Counted from the first letter of the stretch, positions 43,317-51,543 are shown. The stretch: DNA of 59,920 nt from Syntrophorhabdaceae bacterium (GCA_028698615.1 JAQVWF010000009.1:8693-68612); one strand, 5' to 3'. Made by a program: numbers and translations. The notes: generated from the sequence alone by a model not told the origin.

Positions 43317-44842
43317 CAGAAAGAGACCGTCTCTCTCAGGGTACAGCGGACCATTACATGATCCTGGCTCAGCTCGGCAGGACCGCCGAGACAGCGGGTG
43401 ATTATAAGAAAGCCGAGGAATACTATAAGAAGACTCTCGGCATCAACCACGGCGCCTTCGAGACCGCCATCGACCTGGGTAATCTTTACACCCGCCAGGG
43501 AAGATGCAAAGAGGCCATCATCGTCTACCGGTATATCCTGTCCGCGGGCATGGAACGGCCCGATCTCCTGAACAACCTTGCGTGTGCCTTGAAAGAAGAA
43601 GGTCTGCCGGGAGAAGCGGAAGCACATTTCCGTAGGGCCATCCTCCTGCAACCGCAGTTTGTGGAGGCCATGAACAATCTTGGCGTCCTGTTGAGGGAGC
43701 AGGGCAGGCTTGATGAGGCCCTGTCAGTCTACGAAAAGGCTCTGGCTCTTCGACCTGATGCCCCTGTAATCGTTGACAACCTCGGCAGCGTTTGCATGGA
43801 AAGGGGCGAGTACGGCAAGGCGGAGGCGCATTTCCGTCGGGCCCTTTCACTGGACCCGTCCTTTCACCAGGCCGGCTTTGACCTCGCCTATGTTCTCCTT
43901 CTCAAGGGCAATTACAGGGATGGCTTCGAAAAGTATGAGCTGCGCCTCGAAAGAGAAGGTGCGGCCTATCTGAGGCCGCGTGCGGCACCTCGTCTGGCCC
44001 CCGCGAGAAAGGGGGCAACGGTCCTCATCCGGGCCGAGCAGGGGCTTGGGGATACGGTACATTTTGCGCGCCTTCTGGCGCCCTTGAAGGAAGAAACCGC
44101 GGGAAGAGTGATCCTGGAATGTCAACCTCAACTCCTCGATCTTTTGCGTACCATTGACGGAGCCGATGAGGTTGTCCCGCAGAGAACTGATCACGCCCCC
44201 GCGAATGTTGAACACGACGCCGAGATCCCTCTCCTGTCGCTCCCCTACTTTTTGGGACTCAGCGCCCATACGATACCCGCGCCGGTTCCGTACATACATA
44301 TCGATGAAGGTCCCGCGGCAAGATGGAGGGAACGACTCCTCGCAGAGGGAAAACCTGAATCCTTGAAGATAGGCATCGCCTGGGCTGGAAACGCGAAGAA
44401 TACCGGGGACAGGAGCAGGTCGATCGGGTTTCAGCAGTTCCTGCCGCTGTTGGGGGCCGCCTTCTGCGATTTCTACAGTCTCCAGTACGGAAGAGACGCC
44501 CTGGCAGAGGTTGGGAACACGTCGGGCACAGTCCGGCTTCACATCATGACCAAAGACATCAAGGCCTTTACGGAGACAGCGGCGCTCATCAAAAACCTCG
44601 ACCTCGTCATTACCGTGGATAGTGTCATAGGACACTTGGCCGGAGCACTGGGCGCGCCCGTCTGGAATCTCCTTCCATACGTTCCTGATTGGCGTTGGGG
44701 CCTCGAAGGAGAAAGAACTCCCTGGTATCCCACGATGCGTCTTTTCAGGCAGAGATATCCCGGTGATTGGCGCGAAACGATCAACAGGGTTTTTCGTGAA
44801 CTGGCTGCCCTTTCGGCTGAAAAAGCCGAAATTATCCGCTGA
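43313..44842 (+). CDS. TPR protein with GT9/heptosyltransferase-like C-terminal domain
   Basis: 509 residues. Residues about 10-215 are five to six TPR units (e.g. EAMNNLGVLLREQGRLDEAL, ALALRPDAP). About 235-500 resembles GT9/GT41-like transferases: RAEQGLGDTVHFARLLAPLK, KIGIAWAGNAKN, FYSLQYGRDA and DLVITVDSVIGHLAGALGAP, followed by WRWGLEGERTPWYPTMRLFRQ. This TPR plus GT9-like architecture is common next to flagellin genes. The ATG lies in the end of the giant transferase (ATGA). Last gene of the sugar cluster; it converges on flaF. Confidence 0.9.
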   Translation: MTERDRLSQGTADHYMILAQLGRTAETAGDYKKAEEYYKKTLGINHGAFETAIDLGNLYTRQGRCKEAIIVYRYILSAGMERPDLLNNLACALKEEGLPGEAEAHFRRAILLQPQFVEAMNNLGVLLREQGRLDEALSVYEKALALRPDAPVIVDNLGSVCMERGEYGKAEAHFRRALSLDPSFHQAGFDLAYVLLLKGNYRDGFEKYELRLEREGAAYLRPRAAPRLAPARKGATVLIRAEQGLGDTVHFARLLAPLKEETAGRVILECQPQLLDLLRTIDGADEVVPQRTDHAPANVEHDAEIPLLSLPYFLGLSAHTIPAPVPYIHIDEGPAARWRERLLAEGKPESLKIGIAWAGNAKNTGDRSRSIGFQQFLPLLGAAFCDFYSLQYGRDALAEVGNTSGTVRLHIMTKDIKAFTETAALIKNLDLVITVDSVIGHLAGALGAPVWNLLPYVPDWRWGLEGERTPWYPTMRLFRQRYPGDWRETINRVFRELAALSAEKAEIIR

Positions 44843-44908
44843 CTGAACCCTTTTCGACGGTGGTATCTGTCTTGCCTTGTTTCGGGACATCTGAGAAAGT
44901 GGGAAGGG

Positions 44909-45301
44909 TCATTTCGAACTATCGTCCGCTGGTATGCCGCGAAGTCCTGCCGCGAGATTGAGATTGATGTCGATGATCGCGTTGAGCTTCTCTGGAGCGG
45001 GGTCTCCCAGGATCTCAACGATCCGCTTGTCAATGAACAGGCTGAGTCTGAGGATATCACCGCGCACTGGGCCTGGAAGCGGATTGTCTTCTTTCACCAA
45101 TTCATCCTGGAAGATGGTCCATATTCTCTGGTTGAACCGGAGCGCTCCATCGAGCCTCTCGAAATGACCATCATCGTTCCAGTGTTCCCGACATTCTTTC
45201 AACAAGAGAGCCCCCTTGGTAAGAACGGCCGCTTCGAGCTCCCTGCCGGAACTGGTGGTCTTCTGAATTTTCTGATACGCCTTAATACCCCCCGCTGACA
45301 T
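44909..45301 (-). CDS. flaF: Flagellar regulator FlaF
   Basis: 130 residues, helical. IKAYQKIQKTTSSGRELEAA at the start, RFNQRIWTIFQDEL and NPLPGPVRGDILRLSLFIDK are the FlaF pattern. In Caulobacter FlaF is needed for flagellin translation or secretion and acts opposite to FlbT. It overlaps flbT by 20 bases and lies downstream of flagellin. Finding it outside alphaproteobacteria is notable. Confidence 0.88.
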   Translation of the reverse strand: MSAGGIKAYQKIQKTTSSGRELEAAVLTKGALLLKECREHWNDDGHFERLDGALRFNQRIWTIFQDELVKEDNPLPGPVRGDILRLSLFIDKRIVEILGDPAPEKLNAIIDINLNLAAGLRGIPADDSSK

Positions 45302-45680
45302 GCCGCGTCGCCTCCTCCTCGTATTCTATCAACTTCCTGGCCAATTTGAGCGCCAGGTAGTACTTGCCAGTCAGTACGTGTTCGCTGATATTCGCGATCA
45401 GCTCTGCCGTGCTGGGGGCCGCCTCCACAAGATCTTTTACCAGCGACCAGTAAATGTTATGCTTCTCGGCTACGTCCTTATCATCCACGTACAGGAGCTG
45501 GATCATGAAATAGATGCGCCTGCAGGGAGTCACGGCATCCTTCTCTCGAAGGATGTCCTTTTCGCGCAACAAAGGCACATTGTTTTCAACGATCAATGAA
45601 CATTTGGAATTACCGTTCGCGACAACTGCTCCGTCGATAATCAGACGTTCGTGTGGTTTCAGGGTTATCTTGAGCGCCAT
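45282..45680 (-). CDS. flbT: Flagellin mRNA regulator FlbT
   Basis: 132 residues. ALKITLKPHERLIIDGAVVA at the start and NNVPLLREKDIL, TPCRRIYFMIQLLYVD in the middle are the FlbT signature. FlbT binds the flagellin 5' leader in Caulobacter and destabilises the mRNA until hook assembly ends. The start is the ATG at 45680 because MALKITLK is the family N-terminus; the frame is open to 45725. AGAGG is close upstream. Order flagellin-small ORF-flbT-flaF puts regulator and target in one transcript. Confidence 0.9.
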   Translation of the reverse strand: MALKITLKPHERLIIDGAVVANGNSKCSLIVENNVPLLREKDILREKDAVTPCRRIYFMIQLLYVDDKDVAEKHNIYWSLVKDLVEAAPSTAELIANISEHVLTGKYYLALKLARKLIEYEEEATRHVSGGY

Positions 45681-45693
45681 GGTCCTCTTGCCA

Positions 45694-45897
45694 TCACTTT
45701 TTATATATGCTCTGGGTATCACCAAGGGGGAAGAAAGGGGGATAGCTCACCTTCGTGAGATCTTTCGCGCCCTCATTCATGCCGAGCGACACGGTATCAG
45801 CATCCGCCTTTGCCGGCTGTTGATGGCTCCTCGTCGCCTCATGATTACCCTGCGTATGTGTCATGGTGTCCGCTGGTCCTATCTTCTCTACTGACAT
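45694..45897 (-). CDS. Small protein between flagellin and flbT
   Basis: 67 residues, polar, His/Gln/Thr-rich first half (TMTHTQGNHEATRSHQQPAK), no similarity recognised. AGGAGGTGAAGG directly before the ATG is a near-ideal ribosome site, and the stop lies 13 bases before flbT, so it is probably translated. DTVSLGMNEGAKDL vaguely recalls the FlgM-type serine motif. It may be a regulator or export-related peptide. Confidence 0.6.
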   Translation of the reverse strand: MSVEKIGPADTMTHTQGNHEATRSHQQPAKADADTVSLGMNEGAKDLTKVSYPPFFPLGDTQSIYKK

Positions 45898-45925
45898 CCT
45901 TCACCTCCTGAGAGGCGGTTGAAAG

Positions 45926-45945
45926 GAGGAGGGTTTCCCCTCCCC
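45926..45945 (-). terminator. GAAA-loop hairpin after flagellin (partial terminator)
   Basis: On the minus strand GGAGGG-GAAA-CCCTCC, extendable by two pairs, followed by CTTTCAACC. It lies 20 bases after the flagellin stop and before the small gene. Without a run of T it should pause or protect rather than fully stop, setting flagellin well above flbT/flaF. Confidence 0.5.
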
Positions 45946-45965
45946 CTTGATTGCATTAGCCACTG

Positions 45966-47114
45966 TTACTGGAACAACTGGAGCACGGACTGCGCTGATT
46001 GTGCCGACATGGACAGTGCCGAAGTACTCAGAGACTGCCTTGTCTGGAGCATGAGCATGTTGGCGCCTTCCTCATTGGTATCGGCGTTGACCAGATTGTC
46101 CGCGCCGGTCTGGAGGATGTTGGAAACGCTTGAGATCCAGTCGCTTCGCATCTGAATGATGCTCAGGTTACTGGACAGCGCGGAAGATTTGACCTTCAGC
46201 GTATCGAGAGCCGTGTTGAGCTTCTCGATATCGATCTGGATATTGGCCTCGCTGTTCCAGCCACTTTCTGCCGTCGAGTTGAGGCTCAGGCCGGACGCGG
46301 TCCCGTCGAAGGCATTGACCACCAGGGTGTGGCTGTTGCCGAAACGCACCGTCATATTGTCCGACGCAGTCAGGAGGTTTTTGCCTTTGTAGAAGGCGTC
46401 GCTCCTGAGGTCGTTCATCTGGTTCATCGTCGTTGCATACTGCGCGACCTTGTCCGCCAGCTCCGTGCCGCTTCCTATGGAAGATTCGGTAAAAACTGAA
46501 GACAGTGCCCCACCGATTTCAATATCGGTACCTCCCAGGGTCGCACCGGCCGCCGAGGTGATCGTGATGATGTTGCCGGAAACTGCAGCATCCATGTCGT
46601 TCGATTCGGTATAGGCGTTGACAACCGTTGCCAGGTTTGCCGACGTTTCAGCAGCGCTGGCCCCAATGTAGAAGGCCGTACCGCCGAGCGTCTGTGAAGC
46701 AGCCGTGGTCACAGCCGTAAACTCCTGGCCGCCAATCGATATTGTATTGCCATTGGCAAGACTGGTGATGCTTTCGATCGTCAGGGTCTGGCTGTATGCT
46801 GACTCACCGAGAACACCCTTCGCGTCTTCCGCGAGTGCCTTCGCGGACTCGATCAGCGTCTTGATACCGTTAATGGCCGCATCCGCAGCCTTGACGGTCT
46901 GAATCGCCTCTGAAATGGCATCCTTGAAGCTCAGAAGGTCATTGGCACGTGAAGTATGTGACTGCGCGGTGAAGAAGTTCGTAGGATTATCGAGAGCGGA
47001 GTTGACCTTCTTGCCCGTAGACAGCCTTTCCTGTGTCCTGTCGAGCAACTTGACCGTAGACTGGAGGGACAGAAGGTTCGCCCTCATGCCTGATGTTAAA
47101 GATATGTCTGACAT
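45966..47114 (-). CDS. fliC: Flagellin
   Basis: 382 residues, the filament subunit. Conserved D0/D1 ends: LLSLQSTVKLLDRTQERLST and LDNPTNFFTAQSHTSRANDLLSFKDAI at the N-terminus, and NLVNADTNEEGANMLMLQTRQSLSTSALS ending in VLQLFQ at the C-terminus. The variable middle (about 110-240) is rich in Ala, Thr, Ser and Gly, with many possible O-glycosylation sites. AGGAG before the ATG, a sigma-28 promoter and a long leader upstream. Its ends look closer to alphaproteobacterial-type flagellins, fitting the FlbT/FlaF genes next to it. Confidence 0.95.
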   Translation of the reverse strand: MSDISLTSGMRANLLSLQSTVKLLDRTQERLSTGKKVNSALDNPTNFFTAQSHTSRANDLLSFKDAISEAIQTVKAADAAINGIKTLIESAKALAEDAKGVLGESAYSQTLTIESITSLANGNTISIGGQEFTAVTTAASQTLGGTAFYIGASAAETSANLATVVNAYTESNDMDAAVSGNIITITSAAGATLGGTDIEIGGALSSVFTESSIGSGTELADKVAQYATTMNQMNDLRSDAFYKGKNLLTASDNMTVRFGNSHTLVVNAFDGTASGLSLNSTAESGWNSEANIQIDIEKLNTALDTLKVKSSALSSNLSIIQMRSDWISSVSNILQTGADNLVNADTNEEGANMLMLQTRQSLSTSALSMSAQSAQSVLQLFQ

Positions 47115-47194
47115 AATGTTTCTCCTTTTCTAGGATTTTTTCTCCCGGCGGTCTCGCCGGGCCCTTTCTTGCTTCGTGCCCATTCCCTGATCAT
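47096..47194 (-). CDS. Small leader ORF overlapping the flagellin start
   Basis: 32 codons. GGGGAGGTG lies five bases before its ATG (47194), a better ribosome site than flagellin's own. The ORF runs out of frame through the leader and ends 19 bases inside flagellin at TAA. The encoded peptide is very basic (REWARSKKG, GRKNPRKGE). It spans the leader hairpin and the flagellin ribosome site, so its translation would affect both. Too short to trust on coding grounds alone. Confidence 0.45.
   Translation of the reverse strand: MIREWARSKKGPGETAGRKNPRKGETLCQTYL
47144..47161 (-). promoter_or_regulatory. Hairpin in the flagellin leader
   Basis: A perfect seven-pair stem CCCGGCG / CGCCGGG with a four-base loop, followed on the mRNA by an A-rich run and then flagellin's AGGAG. 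It is not a terminator (no T run on that strand). It lies inside the leader ORF, so ribosomes on that ORF would open it. Possible FlbT target. Confidence 0.6.
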
Positions 47195-47235
47195 TTTCAC
47201 CTCCCCGGTGAGCACAATGTGTCTTCATGAAATAG

Positions 47236-47262
47236 TTATCGAAAGGCGAGAAGAAAACTTAA
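47236..47262 (-). promoter_or_regulatory. Sigma-28-type promoter of flagellin
   Basis: On the minus strand TTAAGTTT-N11-TTCGATAA; the -35 matches seven of eight FliA consensus bases, the spacer is exact and the -10 matches six of eight. The transcript start would be near 47228, giving a leader of about 115 bases. Confidence 0.78.
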
Positions 47263-47376
47263 GGGGATGTTATACGGTAGAAAACAGTTTCAGGGCTTTG
47301 GGCCAATCTCATCCACGCGGTCTGCCCGGTGGGGTACAAGTTCGAAAGGGAGTAAGGAAAAAGCGAGAGACCTATC

Positions 47377-48174
47377 TCAGATGATGCGGTCGGGGTGGGT
47401 GAAGATATTTCCTTTTGGGTTTCTCAGGGAGCCTATGAGGGTGACTCCGAGGGTTTCGGCCACCTGTATACCCAACGAGGTTACGGTAGATACGCCGGTG
47501 AGGATTTCCGCCCCGAGCCTGGCCGTCTTCATTACCATTTCATAGCTGAGACGGGAGCTTAAGTGAACGATGGCTGCCTCATCGATCTTCCCCTCAAGCA
47601 GTATCTTCCCGATGGCCTTATCGAGGGCATTGTGCCTTCCCACGTCTTCGGCGAAGGATAAAAAATTGCCCTTCGCGTCAAATATCGAGGCCGCATGGGT
47701 CCCTCCTGTCGCGTGATGGACGCCCTGCTTTTCAACCATTGTCCGCTGCATCGGAAAAAGTTTTGGAAATTCTATCGTCATCTTCTTCTCGATCTTCGGT
47801 ATGGAGTTGGCCAGGTCTTCGATCATCTCCGACCCGCACACCCCGCAGCTTGAATATGCGATGGACTGTTTGTGCCTGCGTGCAGGGGGCCCCTTCTTTT
47901 TCTTTGCATCACTCAAATAGATGCTGATCTTGTTGGCGGACAGATCGCTGCAATAGTCAGCACCCGTGATGTCATCCATGGACTCGATGACCCCGTCGGT
48001 AAAGCAAAGACCCAGAGCCAGCGGTATCTCCTCGCCGGGCAGGCGCATCGTCGTGTAAAAAAGCTCATTATCGATATATATCTCCAGAGGCTCCTCTATG
48101 GCGACCCGTTCGGCCTTGCGAACAAAACCGTCGCCCGAATACCTAACCACTGAAACCTCGCGCACATCCACCAC
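47377..48174 (-). CDS. fdhD: Formate dehydrogenase accessory sulfurtransferase FdhD
   Basis: 265 residues. Carries sulfur from IscS to the molybdenum cofactor of formate dehydrogenase. The catalytic CxxC is in YSSCGVCGSEM, and other family marks are RLPGEEIPLALGLCFTDGVI, HHATGGTHAASIF, EDVGRHNALDKAIG and SSRLSYEMVMKTARLG. The GTG at 48174 follows GGAGG by six bases; a TTG at 48189 and a GTG at 48171 are alternatives. It stands alone between flagellin and flgL; no formate dehydrogenase is in the window. Confidence 0.95.
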   Translation of the reverse strand: MVDVREVSVVRYSGDGFVRKAERVAIEEPLEIYIDNELFYTTMRLPGEEIPLALGLCFTDGVIESMDDITGADYCSDLSANKISIYLSDAKKKKGPPARRHKQSIAYSSCGVCGSEMIEDLANSIPKIEKKMTIEFPKLFPMQRTMVEKQGVHHATGGTHAASIFDAKGNFLSFAEDVGRHNALDKAIGKILLEGKIDEAAIVHLSSRLSYEMVMKTARLGAEILTGVSTVTSLGIQVAETLGVTLIGSLRNPKGNIFTHPDRII

Positions 48175-48305
48175 CGCAAACCTCCACAAGAAGGATACAG
48201 AAGAAAGGTCGAGGTTTCAAGTTTCAAGTCTAACATCGCGGAAGATGCGGGTCAGGAAACAGGGGTGCGTTTCTGTATACCGGAACGTGAAACCTGAAAC
48301 AGCTC

Positions 48306-50126
48306 TTAGTTCAGATAGTTCAGGATACTTATGGACTGCATCTTGGAGAAGGCCGCCAGGAGGGTTTGGTAGGTGTTGAGAAGCACGGTGAATTCCGTAC
48401 CGAGCTGTGCGGTGTCGGCTGCCACGAGATTGGACTGCTCTTCCTCGATCCGAGCTTTTTTGCCTGCGTTGTTATCGATGAGCATCTGTGCCTGGGTACC
48501 CTCAAAAGCCACTACGGCATTGTTCTTTACCGTCGAGGAGCGGGCCAGGTCTATTTTGTCCAGGTTTTTGGAAACCCATGTCGTGTTTCCTGCTTCAAAG
48601 GCATCCTTGAAATTCTTCACCAGTTCAAAGATGCTCAGATCCTTGACCTGGAAGGTGTCATCCGCACTGACGGTATCAGTCGTGGCACTGAAGGCAAACT
48701 TAATGCGGTTGTTCGTGGCGTTGGCCACGCCCGACCCGTCTATGAACATGCCCGCGTCATAATCGCCTGCGTCAATCCCGCCGTGGCTCACCACGGAGTC
48801 CACATTGTCAAAACCCAGAACGCCGGCGGCGGTAGAACCCGCGTTCGACCAGTTGAAGGTCGCTACGCTGCCCGAGTTGTTGGTTATGGCAAACTTCCTT
48901 GTCGAGGTGTCATAAGCGACGGAATAGCCCGCCCCGAGCTGGGTCTGGACCTGCGTCGCAAGCTCGTCCCCGGTGTAGGTCCCGTTCGCGAGCGTCACCG
49001 CCGTACCGTTGCGGTAGAAGGTGTTGTTCGTCGCGTCTATGACGATGTCTCCCGCAGTGGTGTCGGCGCCGCCGGTGCTGACGGACATCGCCGCGGACCA
49101 CGTGGCGCCTCCGTCTGTCGAATAGGAATACGTTGCCCTTGAGACCAGCGCACCCGTTGTCGCCCCGCCCGCAACGACCTTCAGGAGAAAGGCCTTCCTG
49201 CCGGTGTCGAGGTCGCTCATCTCCGTATCACCGCTGGCGATCACAGAATCGACGGCGTCAAAACCGAGGACACCGGCCGCCGTGGCGCCTGCGTTCGACC
49301 AGTTGAAGGTGGTCGAACCTGTCGTGTTGTTTGTGATCACGAACTTGCGGGTCGTCGAATCGAAGGCAACCGAATAGTTTGCGCCAAGCTGCGTCTGGAT
49401 CTCCCGCGCAAGGGTATTGCCGGTGTAGGTGCCCGCGGTAAGGTTGACTGCCGCGCCATTCACATACATTGTACTGTTCCCGGCATTGATCACGCAGGCG
49501 AAGCTTTCCGTGTTGGAATAGATGTCGCCCTGATATGCGTTGCTGACATTGCCGAAGGCAATCTTGGAAGTGCTGTAGAACGCCTCCCTGCCGGACACAC
49601 CGAATTGTCCCAGCTGGGACCTGTCGACGTAGATGCTCGTTGCATCCTCGCCCTGCACGGAGACGTTGTATGTCACCGAGTAGTCGTTGTTCAACCGAAA
49701 GGTGGCGCTGTTCGCCTGCTGGCCCCCAAAGATGTATGTGTTGCCAATCTTGGTATTGCCCACGGTAACAAGATGTTCAATGATACCCTTGAGCCCTGCA
49801 ACATAGGACTGGCGAAGGTCTGTATCCGCCTCGTCATACCCGGCGGCCATTTGCCCCAGTGTCTCGAGTTGGTCTTCAATGCTCGTAAGGGATGTATCGT
49901 ACATGCCGACAAGGGTCTTCAGGCGCTGCAGATTGTCGCTGAACTGGGTTCCCATGCTCAGTTCCGAATCATACTCGACAGACCGTGCGAAGATGATGGG
50001 ATTATCCGACGGGACATTGATGTTCTTTTGCGTGGATATCTTCTTCTCAATATCCGTAACCTGCTGACTTACCTTGTTGATACAGGATTGGAACAGCCTG
50101 TATCTCATGGATTCCGATATTCTCAT
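48306..50126 (-). CDS. flgL: Flagellar hook-filament junction protein FlgL
   Basis: 606 residues, about twice the usual FlgL length. N-terminal RISESMRYRLFQSCINKVSQ and NVPSDNPIIFARSVEYDSEL, and C-terminal AFSKMQSISILNYLN are typical. The extra length is a middle insertion with a duplicated domain: residues 219-296 and 369-446 are nearly the same (TYTGNTLAREIQTQLGA and TYTGDELATQVQTQLGA, then NWSNAG and TAAGVLGFD). The middle would be surface exposed. ATGA overlap with flgK upstream; last gene of the flg operon. Confidence 0.94.
   Translation of the reverse strand: MRISESMRYRLFQSCINKVSQQVTDIEKKISTQKNINVPSDNPIIFARSVEYDSELSMGTQFSDNLQRLKTLVGMYDTSLTSIEDQLETLGQMAAGYDEADTDLRQSYVAGLKGIIEHLVTVGNTKIGNTYIFGGQQANSATFRLNNDYSVTYNVSVQGEDATSIYVDRSQLGQFGVSGREAFYSTSKIAFGNVSNAYQGDIYSNTESFACVINAGNSTMYVNGAAVNLTAGTYTGNTLAREIQTQLGANYSVAFDSTTRKFVITNNTTGSTTFNWSNAGATAAGVLGFDAVDSVIASGDTEMSDLDTGRKAFLLKVVAGGATTGALVSRATYSYSTDGGATWSAAMSVSTGGADTTAGDIVIDATNNTFYRNGTAVTLANGTYTGDELATQVQTQLGAGYSVAYDTSTRKFAITNNSGSVATFNWSNAGSTAAGVLGFDNVDSVVSHGGIDAGDYDAGMFIDGSGVANATNNRIKFAFSATTDTVSADDTFQVKDLSIFELVKNFKDAFEAGNTTWVSKNLDKIDLARSSTVKNNAVVAFEGTQAQMLIDNNAGKKARIEEEQSNLVAADTAQLGTEFTVLLNTYQTLLAAFSKMQSISILNYLN
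48789..49022 (-). repeat. Internal FlgL duplication, second copy
   Basis: Encodes FlgL residues 369-446. Copy of the segment at 49239-49472, same reading frame, offset 150 codons. High DNA identity is visible (e.g. the run encoding FNWSNAG). Confidence 0.85.
49239..49472 (-). repeat. Internal FlgL duplication, first copy
   Basis: Encodes FlgL residues 219-296. Duplicated at 48789-49022; the 72 codons between the two copies are not repeated. Confidence 0.85.
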
Positions 50127-51523
50127 CTTCCGATCTCCATAAGGGCGGTCATCAACGTATCGGCCGTGTTGATGAGGCGCGCCGCGGCCTGATAGGCATA
50201 CTGGAACTTGATAAGATTGGACATCTCCTCGTCTATGGAGACGCCGGATATCCCTTCTCTCTGGTTGGACACCATCTCCATAAGGTTCTGATGATATTCG
50301 GAAAGGTTCTGTGCGTTCTGCGAAAGATTTCCGACGGTGCTTGCGATGGAGGCCGTGTACGAGACATAGGTTGTGGTCTGACCTCCGATCGTGACATCGG
50401 CGCTCCCCAGGTCGGCGAGGGCCAGGGCTATGTCATTATTGGACATGTTGGACGCCGACGATGTGACGGCGATATAATTCACATCCGCCTTGATCTCATC
50501 GCTGAGGTCCAGATTGGCCGCGTAATCCTGGGTCATGTTCTCGAAGAAATTGACCCCCGTCGTTCCGCCGGGATTGTAACCGGCGACGTGGACGGTGTTC
50601 ACTTCCGTCATGATTGACTGCGCAAGGTCGTTGATGTCGTCGATGAAACTGGTGAGCTGTGTGTCCCTCAAGTCCGCCAGGCTCTTGAGTGTTCCCCCTC
50701 TTATGGTATCTGTGATGTCGATGGAGTAAACCGAGTTCCCCTTCCAGTATACGTGGTAGAAATTATCCGCCCCGGTCTTCTCCGCGGAGAGTTCATAGGA
50801 GATGCCTTTCTCCACGAGAAGCTTCCCGTCCCCTGTCATTACCGTCAGGCCGCCATTCTCATCCTGAAAATACTGGAGATCCAGTTTGCCTGAAAGCTCC
50901 TGCAGCATTACGAGCCTCTGGCTGTCAAAGCTCGCGTTCTCGCTGCCGCTCGAAGAAGACTCGTACGTCTTCTGGTTCAGCGCGGCGATGGAGGCAAGAA
51001 GGCTGTTTATCCTGGTGACCTCGTTTGCCACGTTATTGTCGGTTTCGATCTGCAGGGTCTTCAGTTCACTGTACGTACTCCGGATGCTCTGGGAGAGATT
51101 GCTCGCCTTCATCGCCACATCCGCCCGCGCGACCGTGCTCAAGGGGTCGGCGGACAGGCTCTGCCATGAATTGAAAAAGGCGGTGATATTCGATGTAAGC
51201 TGGGTATTGTTCTCATCGAGAACGCTTTCGATGCGGGTAAAGAATTTTTCGTAGGTCTTCTGCTCCTCCATGGCGTTGTATTGTCTCGCAACGGAGAATT
51301 CCAGAAATCTGTCATAATAGCTCGTAATCTTTTCGATCCTTACCCCGCCGCCCATGAGAAGCCCGGACTCGGTCATCACGGCATCGGCTTCCGTAAGGAC
51401 CGCCTCCTGCCGCGCATAGCCTTTCGTGTTCACATTGGCGATATTGTTCGACAGGACCTGCAGCGAGGTTTGCTGTGCAAAGAGGGCGCTTCTAGCGATA
51501 TTGAGGATAGAGGTGATACCCAT
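50123..51523 (-). CDS. flgK: Flagellar hook-associated protein 1 FlgK
   Basis: 466 residues. First junction protein on the hook. N-terminal ILNIARSALFAQQTSLQVLSNN followed by IANVNTKGYARQEAVL, the GYARQ mark, and the C-terminal GVSIDEEMSNLIKFQYAYQA with AARLINTADTLMTALMEIGR. The middle is shorter than in enteric FlgK. The RBS before the ATG is AAGG at short range. Followed by flgL with a four-base overlap; preceded by its chaperone gene flgN. Confidence 0.96.
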   Translation of the reverse strand: MGITSILNIARSALFAQQTSLQVLSNNIANVNTKGYARQEAVLTEADAVMTESGLLMGGGVRIEKITSYYDRFLEFSVARQYNAMEEQKTYEKFFTRIESVLDENNTQLTSNITAFFNSWQSLSADPLSTVARADVAMKASNLSQSIRSTYSELKTLQIETDNNVANEVTRINSLLASIAALNQKTYESSSSGSENASFDSQRLVMLQELSGKLDLQYFQDENGGLTVMTGDGKLLVEKGISYELSAEKTGADNFYHVYWKGNSVYSIDITDTIRGGTLKSLADLRDTQLTSFIDDINDLAQSIMTEVNTVHVAGYNPGGTTGVNFFENMTQDYAANLDLSDEIKADVNYIAVTSSASNMSNNDIALALADLGSADVTIGGQTTTYVSYTASIASTVGNLSQNAQNLSEYHQNLMEMVSNQREGISGVSIDEEMSNLIKFQYAYQAAARLINTADTLMTALMEIGR

Positions 51524-51543
51524 TTGCTACCTTTCTCCAGACG

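Noticed and set aside
47170-47190. GGGCACGAAGCAAG on the minus strand before flagellin, resembling a sigma-54 site
   Set aside because: GGCAC is present but TTGC is missing at the right spacing; a much better sigma-28 promoter lies upstream.
48190-48305. GTTTCAAGTTTC and CCTGAAAC pieces between fdhD and flgL as an inverted repeat
   Set aside because: Pairing is short and interrupted; no T run after it in either direction.
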